This document shows positions 11,831-38,737 of a stretch of 64,000 nucleotides of DNA, in pieces; position 1 is the stretch's first letter; every line of letters starts with the position of its first letter. A program made the translations under genes and the position numbers. The DNA comes from Ctena decussata. Taxonomy: Eukaryota; Mollusca; Bivalvia; Lucinida; Lucinidae. The stretch lies in NCBI GenBank assembly GCA_963989385.1, contig OZ022500.1, forward strand, positions 105,937,842-106,001,841, read 5' to 3'. A model generated the notes under the pieces. It was not told where the DNA came from. It made no database searches and saw nothing but the letters and a program-made list of their open reading frames with translations.

Positions 11831-11950
11831 TGTGTTTGTCATTATTGATCTGAACTAAGCTTAGTTACGATGGAAGGCAACAGCGTTCTATCCACGTCGC
11901 TGACGTTGCATCGACGGTGAGACGAAAGTAAATTTTTCATCCGGATATCT

Positions 11951-12695
11951 GGGGTCGTACTAAATACCGCCAGGTACCACAAAGTAGCATAAGATACCGC
12001 AAGGTAGCATCGGGTACCGCTAGGTCGGCACAAGGTACCGCAAGGTTGGCTCAAGGCACCGCCATGTAGGCACAAGGTTATGCAAGGTGGTAAAATCTGC
12101 TAAGATGCATATGTATACTGGTGAATTAAACGCCGCTAATGGGTACCAAATCAAGACGCCAGACTAACGTCGTTCAAAGTGCAGAGGTTCTTCTAATAAG
12201 CTCTAACTTCAAATTATTAGCTCTTTGTGCCAAAAAAAAGGTTAAAAATAAATTTGTAGAATATGTGTATATCAACAATACCCTAGCATACACAAGTGCA
12301 TGGCATATCAACAATATCCCAGAATATTCCAAAATGCATGACAGACATGAAAAGATATATGTCATTATTTCTTCAACATGGCCGCCATACTTCAACAACC
12401 AGACAGGACTAACTCTTCACCGACACTGTGGAACAATCACTTAAAACTTCGGCATAAACCGTTTCTAAAATGTTGATTTTGTTATTAAAAGAACTTCTCT
12501 CCACTCTTGTGATGTCTAAATAAGGAATTTGTATTACTGATTAACCAATCTTCCGTCTACATTGCGGTACCTTGAGCCTGCCTTGTGGTACTAAGATTCT
12601 ATCATGCGGCACATTGTGCCTAGCTTGCAATGCCTTGTGCTACTTTGTGGTACTCTGTACTAGTTTGCGGTACCTTTCGGTATTTAGTTTGACCA
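11951..12695. repeat. Foldback with 10/21-bp repeats in both arms
   Basis: The left arm (11951-12090) repeats GGTACCGCAAGGTAGCA-like words every 10-11 bp. The right arm (12558-12695) carries them in reverse orientation (TTGCGGTACC, GCCTTGTGCTACTTTG). Outer ends GTCGTACTAAATACCG and CGGTATTTAGTTTGAC pair. The 470-bp spacer has no gene that I recognise. Confidence 0.75.
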
Positions 12696-13765
12696 GAATA
12701 TTAATTATGGCAGTAAACCTGGCTAATGCATGTTTACAGCCCAACCTACTTTTCAACCAATCGGATGTCAAGTTTTTATCCAGGAATCATTAAATAAACT
12801 GTGTAACTTATTTCTGTTCTACTCAAATCATCTTTAGTATGAATGAAAATAATAAATCCAGCTTAGAAATATATGATAGAGTCAACAAGAAATAAGATGT
12901 CATATTCTCTATTGGGAAACCCATTGGGCAAAAAGTGGTTAAACTGAAAATATTCTATAGTTCATCTAAAGAAATTCAACAAAATTTTGTGATTCCTGAC
13001 GCCGCTTGAATTAGTTTGTTTGAAATTTTTCCAGATAAGCTATAACTAATACTTATATAATGTGTATATCTAAACGATCATTAGCTTCTCACAATCATGA
13101 CTGCTGGAATAAAGTATGTGATTTTCCTATCCACTACTTCAAATATTTATTAATTATTCTATTATATTTTTTACATTTTTTCTTTGATATTACAATTTTC
13201 AAATAAATGGGACTAGTACGATTCATTGAATACTATTTTCGCTCTGTATTTTTATAGGCAGAGGTCCAAATACGAAGACTTTTCATTGATAATTATGGAA
13301 TCATTTGCCATTTTTTCAAGAAAATATATGCTCATATCACGCCATGCCGTTGCTGGTACTGGGAACCCTTCAGCGAGATGGTTTAACCGTTATTTGTTTC
13401 CTCAAAGAAACTACAAAACTTGTCTCAAAAATGTCATAAAAATATAAAAAAAAATATTCTTATGTGGAATTCTGTGTAAATTTATTAGTAAGACGTTTTT
13501 GTACAAACATTAATAGAGTGATCGAAGGAAGCACAAAATTATGTTATAAAGTTATTAATCTATTAATCCCAAACGCTGATATCACAAAACACAGTGCGTA
13601 CATGTGTAAATTGAACATATTTCCATTTTTCCTTACATTTCAACTCTTCTTAGCTCAAGCTTGCAGATCTCCAAGTTAATTTTTAGGGCTTAAAAATATC
13701 TTGAGGTATCAGTTTGAGATGAACTTTGACTGTGAAATATCGAGAGCTGACTATTTCTCCTGATA
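12696..13765. other. Intergenic, nothing recognised
   Basis: Very AT-rich. Short open frames only, with no family signal. Confidence 0.4.
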
Positions 13766-13980
13766 GTTACCAGAGCTCTAGATAAGAGGGGGTATTTGAT
13801 GATAATTAGGGATAATTTTTGTTAATTCTGCATAAAGACATATGTTGTGACCCCTCATCTGAACAACGTCTCAACGAGACGGTTCAGATGAGGGGTCACA
13901 ACATATGGTTTCGACGAAAAATAAGTAAAATTATCCTTAATTATCATCAAATTCTCCCTCTTATCTAGAGCTCTGGTTAC
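13766..13980. repeat. Foldback family D, long copy (215 bp)
   Basis: The ends GTTACCAGAGCTCTAGATAA and TTATCTAGAGCTCTGGTTAC form an inverted repeat. The inner core ATGTTGTGACCCCTCATCTG opposes CAGATGAGGGGTCACAACAT around CGTCTCAACGAGACG. Nearly the whole length can fold back. Confidence 0.85.
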
Positions 13981-14065
13981 TATATGTTCAGTTCAACCTC
14001 TGTTTGTCTCAATAATTTTCCAAAATTGCTAAAACTAGATCATATTTCCTGTTGAATGCATCGTC

Positions 14066-14263
14066 GGTTACTAGAAATACCGAAATATACCAAATTACAG
14101 GAATATACCAAAATACACCAGAAGATACCGGAATCCGTCGAAATATACCAATATACACAATAATTTTTGATCGAAACGCGCTTGGTTATCACTACTATAA
14201 TATAGTTTGTTGTATTCTGGTATATTCCTGTATATGCTGGTAATGTCGTTAATTCTAGTAGCC
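14066..14263. repeat. Foldback with short internal repeats
   Basis: The ends are GGTTACTAGAA and TTCTAGTAGCC. Inside, AATATACCA-type words recur every 10-20 bp on the left and in inverse form on the right (TGGTATATTCCTGTATA). Same design as 11951-12695 but unrelated sequence. Confidence 0.65.
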
Positions 14264-14711
14264 CCATTATATTCATATGTCTTACTATACATGCACTTAA
14301 ATTAATTTATCTAAACGGTGTTACAAAATATTTGGTAGAACAGAAATACTAATGTTACACATTTTTTTATTATTCCGAGAGGGAAAAATAGGTTGAGATG
14401 TAAAAGTTATCTCAGAATTTCAGCATACAAGAATATCTAATTTTTAAAATGATGTAATTTTTTATGACTGGAAGACAATTCCATATCTAAAGTGATGACA
14501 AATAAAGGGACAATCACAAATAACAAATAGAAAATCAACAGTACAAGTATACACAATTCATAGTCTTGCACATTTTCGATTTCCAACTATGTACATCTGT
14601 AACAGCATTATCCAGATAGGGGTGGGTTTGATCCAAATAACTCTCGGGTAAGTTTTAGTCATTTAGTCATTTTCAAGTTACATTGAGTCGCTTCACTGAC
14701 GCAACATAATT

Positions 14712-14717
14712 TTTATT
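14712..14717 (-). promoter_or_regulatory. Candidate poly(A) signal for Pitx
   Basis: AATAAA on the minus strand, about 490 bp past the Pitx stop. Chosen only by position and consensus; such hexamers are common in AT-rich DNA. Confidence 0.2.
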
Positions 14718-14766
14718 GATAAGTAATAAGAAATTCATGCCAGAATTATAAACAGATCCAACCGGG

Positions 14767-14854
14767 AAAACAACTTGAATCGACATTGAATCAACGTTGA
14801 TTGAACGTTCTTACGTTCAATCAACGTTGATTCAACGTTGTGTGCCTGCTGGGA
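14767..14854. repeat. CAACGTTGA palindrome repeat, copy 1
   Basis: Nested palindromes of TCAACGTTGATTGAACGTT and its inverse, followed by GTGTGCCTGCTGGGA. A relative ending GTGTGCCTGCTGCGA lies at 43490-43628. It falls in the 3' flank or 3' UTR of Pitx. Confidence 0.7.
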
Positions 14855-15203
14855 ACCTACCCCTATCTGGAAATTTCTTCACAGTCCAATAATTTTCCTT
14901 GTCATACCACGGGCTAGTCCATCTCGATATATCTTTTACAATGGCAGTGAAAACTTGTGCTACATAAAGACGAACCCTGTCTTATCTCTACCAAACAGGA
15001 TTGCGGCAAGGGCCCATGCTGAGACCTCTAGTTTTCACCGTTCTTTCCACTTACCATTTCACTCGCAGCGACATTTGAGAGATTTGTTCCACACTTTTGC
15101 TAAATCCTTTATCAGATCATATCTTTCAGATCTTGTCTCCATAATTCGATCAACAGTTATGTCTTCTGTTTTATAAATTTGTACATATGAGCACCATTAA
15201 AAA

Positions 15204-31612
<16,409 letters not shown>

Positions 31613-33928
31613 CTAGCGCCGAATTAACACAATCATTTGATGTTAGCTCATGTAGAAAATCTCTGCAAATTCATTTATTCTTAAATTATTAGGAACTCGC
31701 TTCACTTGTATAAGATACGAACTAAATCCAAGTAGCAGAGCCGCAAACACAATTACTTGACTTTACCCTGCGTGTCACGACAAACACTCGACTGGACTTT
31801 GCCCGACCAAAACAATAAAAAGACTAAATTCTTAAAAGTAGTCCAATAAAGCACTGAAGATGGGTTTAGTTGTGAAATTGTTTGCAGAAGCTTAAAATGT
31901 GATCACATTAAGATCAATCACTCTAAAATGAAATCGTTTCAAACTTCAGCCATTATTAGCTACTTGTTTCAATGACGTCATTGGCCCAGTGTGAGTTACT
32001 TATTCGCAAGTCCAGCCCACAGATAACTACTCGCCAATCATATTGCACACTCAATATCTGATAAAATCAACGAACAAATTTACATAAACCAGATTTGAAC
32101 CGTACTAGAGAAATAGTACCTTATCGCAATATACCAACAGTGAAGAATCAAATCGGACTGCGCCAATGCGCAGTCTTATTAGAGTCTTCTCTTTTGGAGC
32201 AAACCATCTTTGGATCTTGAGGGTCCTGCGTAGCGAAAATGGTGACTGTGATCGTGCTCTTACGTGCCTTTTCACGTGACACAGCTTAAAGTTTTGTTAC
32301 ATTTCATCGCTAATTCCAGTAGCATATATCTTATCCACTTGCAGTTATATCTGAAAATCTTTAATTATGCTGAACAATAATTTTCACAAATTTACAAATG
32401 TTTCAGTCTTATCCAAGTGATATTAACTAAATGCTTTAAGCCTAAACTTGCGCCTCTAAGGTCTGTGAGTTTAGCAGGGATTTAGAATAGATTTACATCA
32501 CAAACTAAACTTATTATAAAGATGTTGTTTTAGGTGTGAATTTAGGTGTAAAAATTATATCGCACGTAAATATATAAATAAATCACACAAAACTCAATAT
32601 ATTGGTGATTTGCTTTAATAACACTTAATAACTAAAGAAAACATTGAGAACAAAAATGGTATTAGTACATCACACTTTACTAAGTATTAATGAAAGTAAT
32701 TGTATCTAAATGAGATATCATTTCAACAGATATACAGTATTTTTTTCTCCTTTCCTTCATTATCGCTTCAACCAACATTTTTTCCTCGTGTTTATTATTC
32801 ATTCGTAATTTATTTAAACGTGTACATGCAAATATATAGTTGTGGAAGGAATGATTTCAAAGAATCATAAAATCATAATGAGAACAGTGTCATCAATGCC
32901 ATTTATCATTAGAACCCTACTATCATTGTTATTTTCTATTCTTCCTCTTTTCTAATTGAAGGAATTCAGGCAAAATTGGTGTTCGCACAAACCTATTCAT
33001 ATAAACCTCGATTCCGGATTCACTGATGTTGTTTCCTATGGGCCGCGCATGTCTTCCTGGGGAATCTATCCTCAGCAGCGAAGACTGATCGGTTTGTGTA
33101 GTTTTTTTCTTGCAAAGTAGAGATAAAAAAAACAATGATGAGATCAATTGTGCACAGGGCGAGACTCCACAGAGAAAGAGAGTTTCCATACGACAATATG
33201 CAGAGTTTATTAACTAGATCAAAACCCAGCCAAATCAGGCTAGCTGAAGAATTTCTAAACAAAATTTGTAGTCCTTATTTTCATACAGACATTAACTTTT
33301 ATCAATGATGAAATATGTGATAAAAATCAGAAACGAATAAATACGTGTGCTCAGACAAATTAGCAGCGTGTGGCGTGAATTAGTAGACTTTGAAAGTGAC
33401 TTATGCTGTAAAGAGGGTCACACGTCCTTCGATAGTTTTCTTGACGAGACCCTCCGGTGAAAGGAAACATGAATATCTCAGATATTCCAAGTGATAAGAA
33501 AATTTCTTTTCATTAAAGACGATTTCTTGTTTATTTAATACTATTAGAAATCAAAATAATAGAAAACAAAGTTCTTATCTCGTTTTAAATAGTTCTATCT
33601 ATTTTACACTTGACCTCAGAGCGGTTCTCTTTGAGACAGCGTATTAATACGTGTGGTAAACCGCCGGAGGTGTTTACCTGAGTGGAGTAATACGACTGTC
33701 TGATTGCACTTTGGTCCAGCTAAGGTCCGGTATCGCACGGTAGCCTCATAACCTTGACAAAATTATGGCAGGACACTTGAAGTGCACGCCTTCTTAAATT
33801 TTTGGCTCCTCCCGAATACAGGTACCTCGCGGCATTAGCACTTATGATCAGCCCGCAAATCGGCACAGACTTTACAGTCTTCGCTTTATATTCAACACAA
33901 AGACGCCTAAGAAGCGATCAGTTGTTGA
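31613..33928. other. Pitx upstream flank
   Basis: Probable location of the 5' UTR and promoter of Pitx, but I see no TATA box or initiator I would defend. A short hairpin CTGCGCCAATGCGCAG lies near 32158. Otherwise no feature. Confidence 0.4.
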
Positions 33929-33995
33929 TGCGAACAGGAGACAGATGATGAGACTGCGCGGATGCGCAGGCTCATGTATGTCTTCCCTGTTCGCA
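33929..33995. repeat. Hairpin with CTGCGC core
   Basis: TGCGAACAGG...AGAC...ATGAGACTGCGC opposes ATGCGCAGGCTCAT...GTCT...CCTGTTCGCA. It resembles the smaller hairpin near 32158. Confidence 0.7.
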
Positions 33996-34517
33996 TGTGC
34001 CGTAAAGTGCTTCTCTAATTGCCCTCATCCCAAGATCAAGAAATTTTACGATAGATAAGTACAACTGCCTATTTATGTAAAAATAATTTATGATTATTAT
34101 TAGAAAACATTTATTATATAGGATTTAATATTGCTCAAAATTGAAGAAAGCCTCTCGTAAAGCACCTTAGATACAATGAATTGATTGGTTTGGACCTCCT
34201 TCAAATTACCGATATTACAACATTATTGAAGAAATTATCTCCATTATTTGATCAAAGATTATTGTCATATACATATGTGCATTTTTGACATGCTGGCATA
34301 ATAAATTATTTGCGAATATTAATGATAGGAGACAGTCAAAGAAATATTTTTTTCTTCTCCTTCTTTTTCTTTTTCTTCTTCTTTTATCTCATTTTCATGT
34401 CCATATTAAATATTCAATAAAATAATGGATTTCTTAAAAGCTTAAATTTTTTTATATCAGCATACTGTCCACGTTCGCGCAGTTTGATCAGTCCTTTCTC
34501 GCATCAATGATATAATC
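33996..34517. other. Intergenic, nothing recognised
   Basis: AT-rich with a TTCTTTTTCTTT pyrimidine run near 34350-34390. Confidence 0.4.
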
Positions 34518-34725
34518 GAGCCGCGACTGAAGAAAACCAACAAAGTGGTTGTGCGGACAGCGAAAACCCAGATCAGCCTGGGCATCCGCATGGAGGTAGA
34601 TTAGAACCTTAGCTACCCTTTAAGCCTACAGCGAAGGCTCTGATAAGACAGGGCGGATGCCCAGGCTGATCTGACTCTGCGCTTGGCGCACAACCACTTT
34701 GTTGGTTTTTTTCGCGTCGCGGCTC
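34518..34725. repeat. MITE-like family A copy
   Basis: GAGCCGCGACTGAAGAAAAC to CGCGTCGCGGCTC, with the central block TAGCTACCCTTTAAGCC. Confidence 0.9.
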
Positions 34726-34738
34726 ATATGGACTCTGT

Positions 34739-34952
34739 TGATTGTTTTGGGTTTAACGGCCCTTTGAGACAGTATTTCAGTCTATATCGGGCCGTCTCCC
34801 GGAGAGAGGGAGAAAGAAGAGAAATGTCCAAACAACCCGCACCTACTGCAAGCACAGTAGGCCCTTGCCCTACTCAGTTTATCTAGATCAGTAGGACGCC
34901 CCGGCACTGGAAGTTACACGCAGCACCATCGCACCAACCGACCACCCCTTCA
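34739..34952 (-). repeat. Dispersed repeat family B copy
   Basis: GGGTTTAACGGCCCTTTGAG to CAGCACCATCGC, with the TGCAAGCACAGTAGG hairpin word. It starts within 15 bp of the family A copy. Confidence 0.9.
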
Positions 34953-35439
34953 TATGGACTCTAAGGAACCTCGATATTGCTAATCATCTGATGCACAGAA
35001 TGGCTTTGGTCAGTCTTCGCTGTTCGTACGTCTTTAAAGGCACCAATTCCTGCGTGAACACTCAAATCTAACCAATATTTCGCAATATTAGCGCGCCCCC
35101 TGGTGTAACAATTGCCAATGTCTCTGTAGGTTGCTGACATCAAATTAGGCTCAATATTTAGAAGAAATTAAAGCGGCTCATCAATCCTAATAAATTGCTT
35201 ATTTTGGTTCAATTTAATAAGCGTTTGTATGATCGGCTTTGTTCCATCAAATTAATAAGCGCCCGTTTGGTCGCGGATATTGTCAATGGCGGTGAAAACA
35301 CTAATTTAGACTAAGGATATTTTGATTCGAAACAACAGTGTTAATGTCTCATTGAACTCCCTTCGCAGGGGACACTTTCCCCGAAACCTCATTGCAATTT
35401 GCACAACTTCATTGCAATTCCCTGTAACTTCATATTATT

Positions 35440-35606
35440 TGAGTGAAGAAACAGTGCCTTAGGCATGCCAGACGGGTTAACTTCCAGAGGCTGATTTTTT
35501 TCCTCTTGTAAATATATACATGTATTCAACTTGTATAAATATCATATGTCTGTGTGACCTGACATGTTTACCTACATGAATAAAGTTTTGTTCTGTTCTG
35601 TTCTGG
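35440..35606 (+). mobile_element. Probable LINE 3' end
   Basis: A short 3'-UTR-like stretch ending AATAAAGTTTTG followed by the pentamer run TTCTGTTCTGTTCTG. Such terminal pentamer repeats after AATAAA are typical of 5'-truncated non-LTR retrotransposons. No coding part remains. Confidence 0.45.
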
Positions 35607-35680
35607 AGAAGCAACTCTGTTTTATTTTTTTTTTCATTTTGCATCCTTTCTAAGTGGGGCTAACTCTTTAAGAAAAGAAT

Positions 35681-35905
35681 CAGGAGCCATATTTATAAAA
35701 CACTTTAAGTGGTTGCTATGCTGTTGCTCAGGCAGAATTTTTATGACGGAGATTCCCTGCAACTATGACATTTGCTCTGGAGGAACAGTCTAAAAAAGAC
35801 TTCCTCCAGAGCAAATTTCATAGTTTTAGGGAACGTCCTTCATAGAAATTTAGCCTTAGCAACAGCATAGCAACAACTTAAGTCGTTTTATAAATACGGC
35901 CCCTG
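35681..35905. repeat. Inverted-repeat (MITE-like) element, 225 bp
   Basis: CAGGAGCCATATTTATAAAAC opposes GTTTTATAAATACGGCCCCTG. Inner stems are GCTATGCTGTTGCT/AGCAACAGCATAGC and TTTGCTCTGGAGGAA/TTCCTCCAGAGCAAA. Confidence 0.88.
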
Positions 35906-35917
35906 CTCCCCTGACAG

Positions 35918-36283
35918 CCCTTTTTGAATACTGAGTACGGAGAGAACTTTGATGGCCGGGATATGGCACTAATGCCAGTTGTAGTCAAGATAAAAACACT
36001 TCTGAATCCAGAGACTCAGCAAGGAGACGAAAATAACAGATCCTGTTTGATTCAACCTGTCCTTGAAGAGTACTCATATATGAGCACTGCCCTCGCAGCC
36101 TGGGCGCCTTTCAGCGGAACCCAAAATGACCCTAATCAGTTTTCTAAACCCTTTCACGTGCAACTCAATGATGTCTTATTTGTTTTAAGTTGGCTAATCA
36201 CGATCATTTACAATGACAAAACTGTAGTGAGAAGCTTGCAGCGATACATCATGATAAAATATTTCATGAATTTATACCACTGA
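35918..36283 (+). CDS. Unrecognised open frame, possible exon
   Basis: Open for about 120 codons after a CCCTGACAG| acceptor-like site. It contains NTEYGENFDGRDMALMP, NPETQQGDENNRSCLIQP and EEYSYMSTALAAWAPF. Composition in the first 75 codons is balanced and protein-like; the last 25 codons look like run-on. No ATG near the start, and no family recognised. It lies between a MITE and a family C repeat, so it may equally be a transposon remnant. Confidence 0.25.
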   Translation, partial: PFLNTEYGENFDGRDMALMPVVVKIKTLLNPETQQGDENNRSCLIQPVLEEYSYMSTALAAWAPFSGTQNDPNQFSKPFHVQLNDVLFVLSWLITIIYNDKTVVRSLQRYIMIKYFMNLYH

Positions 36284-36760
36284 TAGAGCAATGTGGCCTA
36301 TAAAGACCCCCTTGCTCTATCAGCATGAAATACTTTGTCGCGAAGTATTGCTGCTATTTGTCCCTACTGTTTCGTCATTGAATATGATCTTGATTGGTCA
36401 GCTTTAAAATCTCAGAACATCTTTGAGTTTCTCATAAAAAAGATTTGAAAAAAAATAACTAGGTCGTCTTGGCAATTAAAATGGCCTACTTTCGATTTCA
36501 AAAACTTGGCAAAAATACAAGGTAAAGGAGGTAAAATGACCGAAAGTACAGGCGTTTTACAGATGATAAAAATGGATCCCATTCATTGTCTCGCTCAACG
36601 GTTGCGTAATTTCAACGCTCAACAGGGAACCAGAAACGAAAACCGTTTTTTTTTTATGGAGAGACGTCATTTTTTTTTCAAAATACTTTGTTTCTTCTTC
36701 TTTTGCCAATTATGTGACACAAACAAACACATTTCAATTCTTTACTCACTCTAGGACACA
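36276..36760. repeat. Dispersed repeat family C, copy 2
   Basis: A short inverted pair (TGATAGAGCAATG and TTGCTCTATCA) marks its left end. Then GCATGAAATACTTTG, GGTCAGCTTTAAAA, GAGTTTCTCATAAAAAAG, GCAAAAATACAAGG and CAGGGAACCAGAAACG follow in the family order. Confidence 0.7.
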
Positions 36761-36811
36761 AACAAACACATCAACTGACATATTTATGGTGTACCAGATG
36801 GGTCAAAAGCG

Positions 36812-37016
36812 ACGGTACCGTTCGAACGCTATTTTTTTCCGTTCGAACGCTAAATTTTACCGTTTGAACGCTATTTTTTACTGTTCGAACGGTAAAATTC
36901 GAAAGCTATTTTTAGCGTTCGAACGCTATATTTTACCGTCGCGACGCTATTTTTTTTTACCGTTGCAACGATATATTTAGCGTTGCAACGGTAAAAAATA
37001 GCGTCGCAACGGTATA
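36812..37016. repeat. Array of changing 10-bp palindromes
   Basis: About nine 10-bp palindromic or near-palindromic cores spaced near 20 bp: CGTTCGAACG several times, then CGTCGCGACG, then CGTTGCAACG twice, ending in a mismatched CGTCGCAACG. Linkers alternate CTATTTTTT and TTTTACC-like words that also pair with each other. Confidence 0.9.
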
Positions 37017-37019
37017 TTC

Positions 37020-38179
37020 GTTGGAATTGTATTTTACTATTCATTATAAGTTCTGAAAGCTGTACCGCTTTTATAATGATTTGTGTTTCGACGATTTTTC
37101 AATGTATTTCTAGACAATTTCTATATGTCTAAATATAGATTTACATGAAGTCCATCTTCTAAGTCTGGAATCAAATTTAATTAGGGGCTCGTGTGTCCAA
37201 GGGCACGTGACACTTAACGGGTTGGCTAGTAATAAATTGGGCCCATGCTGACAGACTATTTAAACGTTTCATTTTATTCAATTTTGATGCAGAAAACAGT
37301 TTAAGAGGATAACTTGCCTTTTCACTGCTCAAAATTAATCCGATGTCGTGGCGACCTGTTTTAGCGCATTTGGATTAGAAGAAACCTCATCCTTTTGTTG
37401 AAAACAACAGCAACTGTCCTTCTAAGGACAGTCGCTTGTGTTTTCAATAAAAAAGGATGATTAGGGATTAGGCTCAGAAATGAGATTTGAAAATATTTGA
37501 ACGTGTTTAAAATGGATCATATTATCAGATAAATTGTTTGTCAAGCAGGACCAATTGACAATGTGGCTGGCATACGTAGGCTTTTAAAATGCCATTTTCC
37601 TCGCTCGCCAGAGAGAAACTAAGAGGACTTTATGTCAAAGTTTGACGAATGAACAACTCCCCAGGGACTGTCGCGCGTGCTCCGCACGTTCTCTGTGTAA
37701 ATGATACTTCATGGAGATGTCTAATTTAGGAGACCCTCGCTTTTGCCTTGGTTCAGTAACTGTATATCCATGCAAGATTAAATAGGGTTCCGCTTGGTAG
37801 TCATGGTGGTTGCTGTGGTTTATGGTCCGTTACTTGTTAGTATTGCTTTTTGCAGTATTTGTTCATTGCCATTTTTATGGTAAGCTATCACCACTGCAAG
37901 CTTTTCACTACGCCTGTAAATGATAGCGGTCGACCACCTTCAAACAGATTTCAGAATCCTTGCTTTCACAAAAAGTTTTGCTTTGCAACCGAAATAACGT
38001 ACTTTCGATACTTTTATAATTTTTATTTAATAAAATACACTATAGCATATGAAGGCGTTTAAACAGTCATCAGATCTAATACTGATAAGAGGTTTGATTA
38101 GGTTTACAGAGAAGACGAAAGAGGTCGTTTTTGCTTGTTTGATCGTTCCAGTTTATTTATTCATTTATTTGTTTACTTT
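37020..38179. other. Intergenic with one hairpin
   Basis: Hairpin at 37388-37460 (CATCCTTTTGTTGAAAACA opposing TGTTTTCAATAAAAAAGGATG, inner ACTGTCCTTCTAAGGACAGT). The segment 38050-38160 repeats at 38620-38720 (CAGTCATCAGATCTAATACTG-like, GAGGTTTACAGAGAGGACG-like). Confidence 0.5.
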
Positions 38180-38613
38180 TATTATTGGACAAAAATTTAT
38201 CATGAGGTATCCTGCAAGCTTCTCACTATAGTTTCGTAATTGTAAATGACCGTGAGTAGCCAGCTTTAAAACAATAAAACTTCTTTCAGTTTCACATAAA
38301 AAGGATTTGAAAACTTATTTGGGTCATTTTAGTTGGCAACTAAAATGCCCTACTTTCGATTTCGTAAAATGGTAAAAATACAACAGGAGTGGAGTCCAAT
38401 TCACTATCCCGCCTATGTTCATATAGCATTGCTAGACGGGAAACCAGAGCAGGAAATTCTATTTTGTGGAGCGATTTGTTATTTTTCAAAAACTTGTTTT
38501 CTCTACTTCTTGTCAGCTGTATGACTCATTATATGCACACCAACCCACATTTTATTACTAAACGTGAAGGTTGAACATTTGAGTTTAGGCGTTTTTACCG
38601 CTGACAGAGCTAT
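38180..38613. repeat. Dispersed repeat family C, copy 3
   Basis: Carries GAGGTATCCTGCAAGC, AGCCAGCTTTAAAAC, TTTCACATAAAAAGG, GGTAAAAATACAACAGG and GGGAAACCAGAGC in family order. It ends ACCGCTGACAGAGCTATGG, the inverse of the copy 1 start. Confidence 0.7.
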
Positions 38614-38737
38614 GGAGACTTTAAACTGTCATCAGATCTAATACTGATAAGAAGCTTGATGAGGTTTACAGAGAGGACGGAAGAGGTCTTTTTTTCTTGT
38701 TCGATCGTTCCAGTTTATTTTATTATTATTATTATTA

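Noticed and set aside
32150..32180. NRF1-type promoter motif for Pitx
   Set aside because: CTGCGCCAATGCGCAG has extra central bases relative to the NRF1 consensus and looks like a hairpin also seen at 33929.
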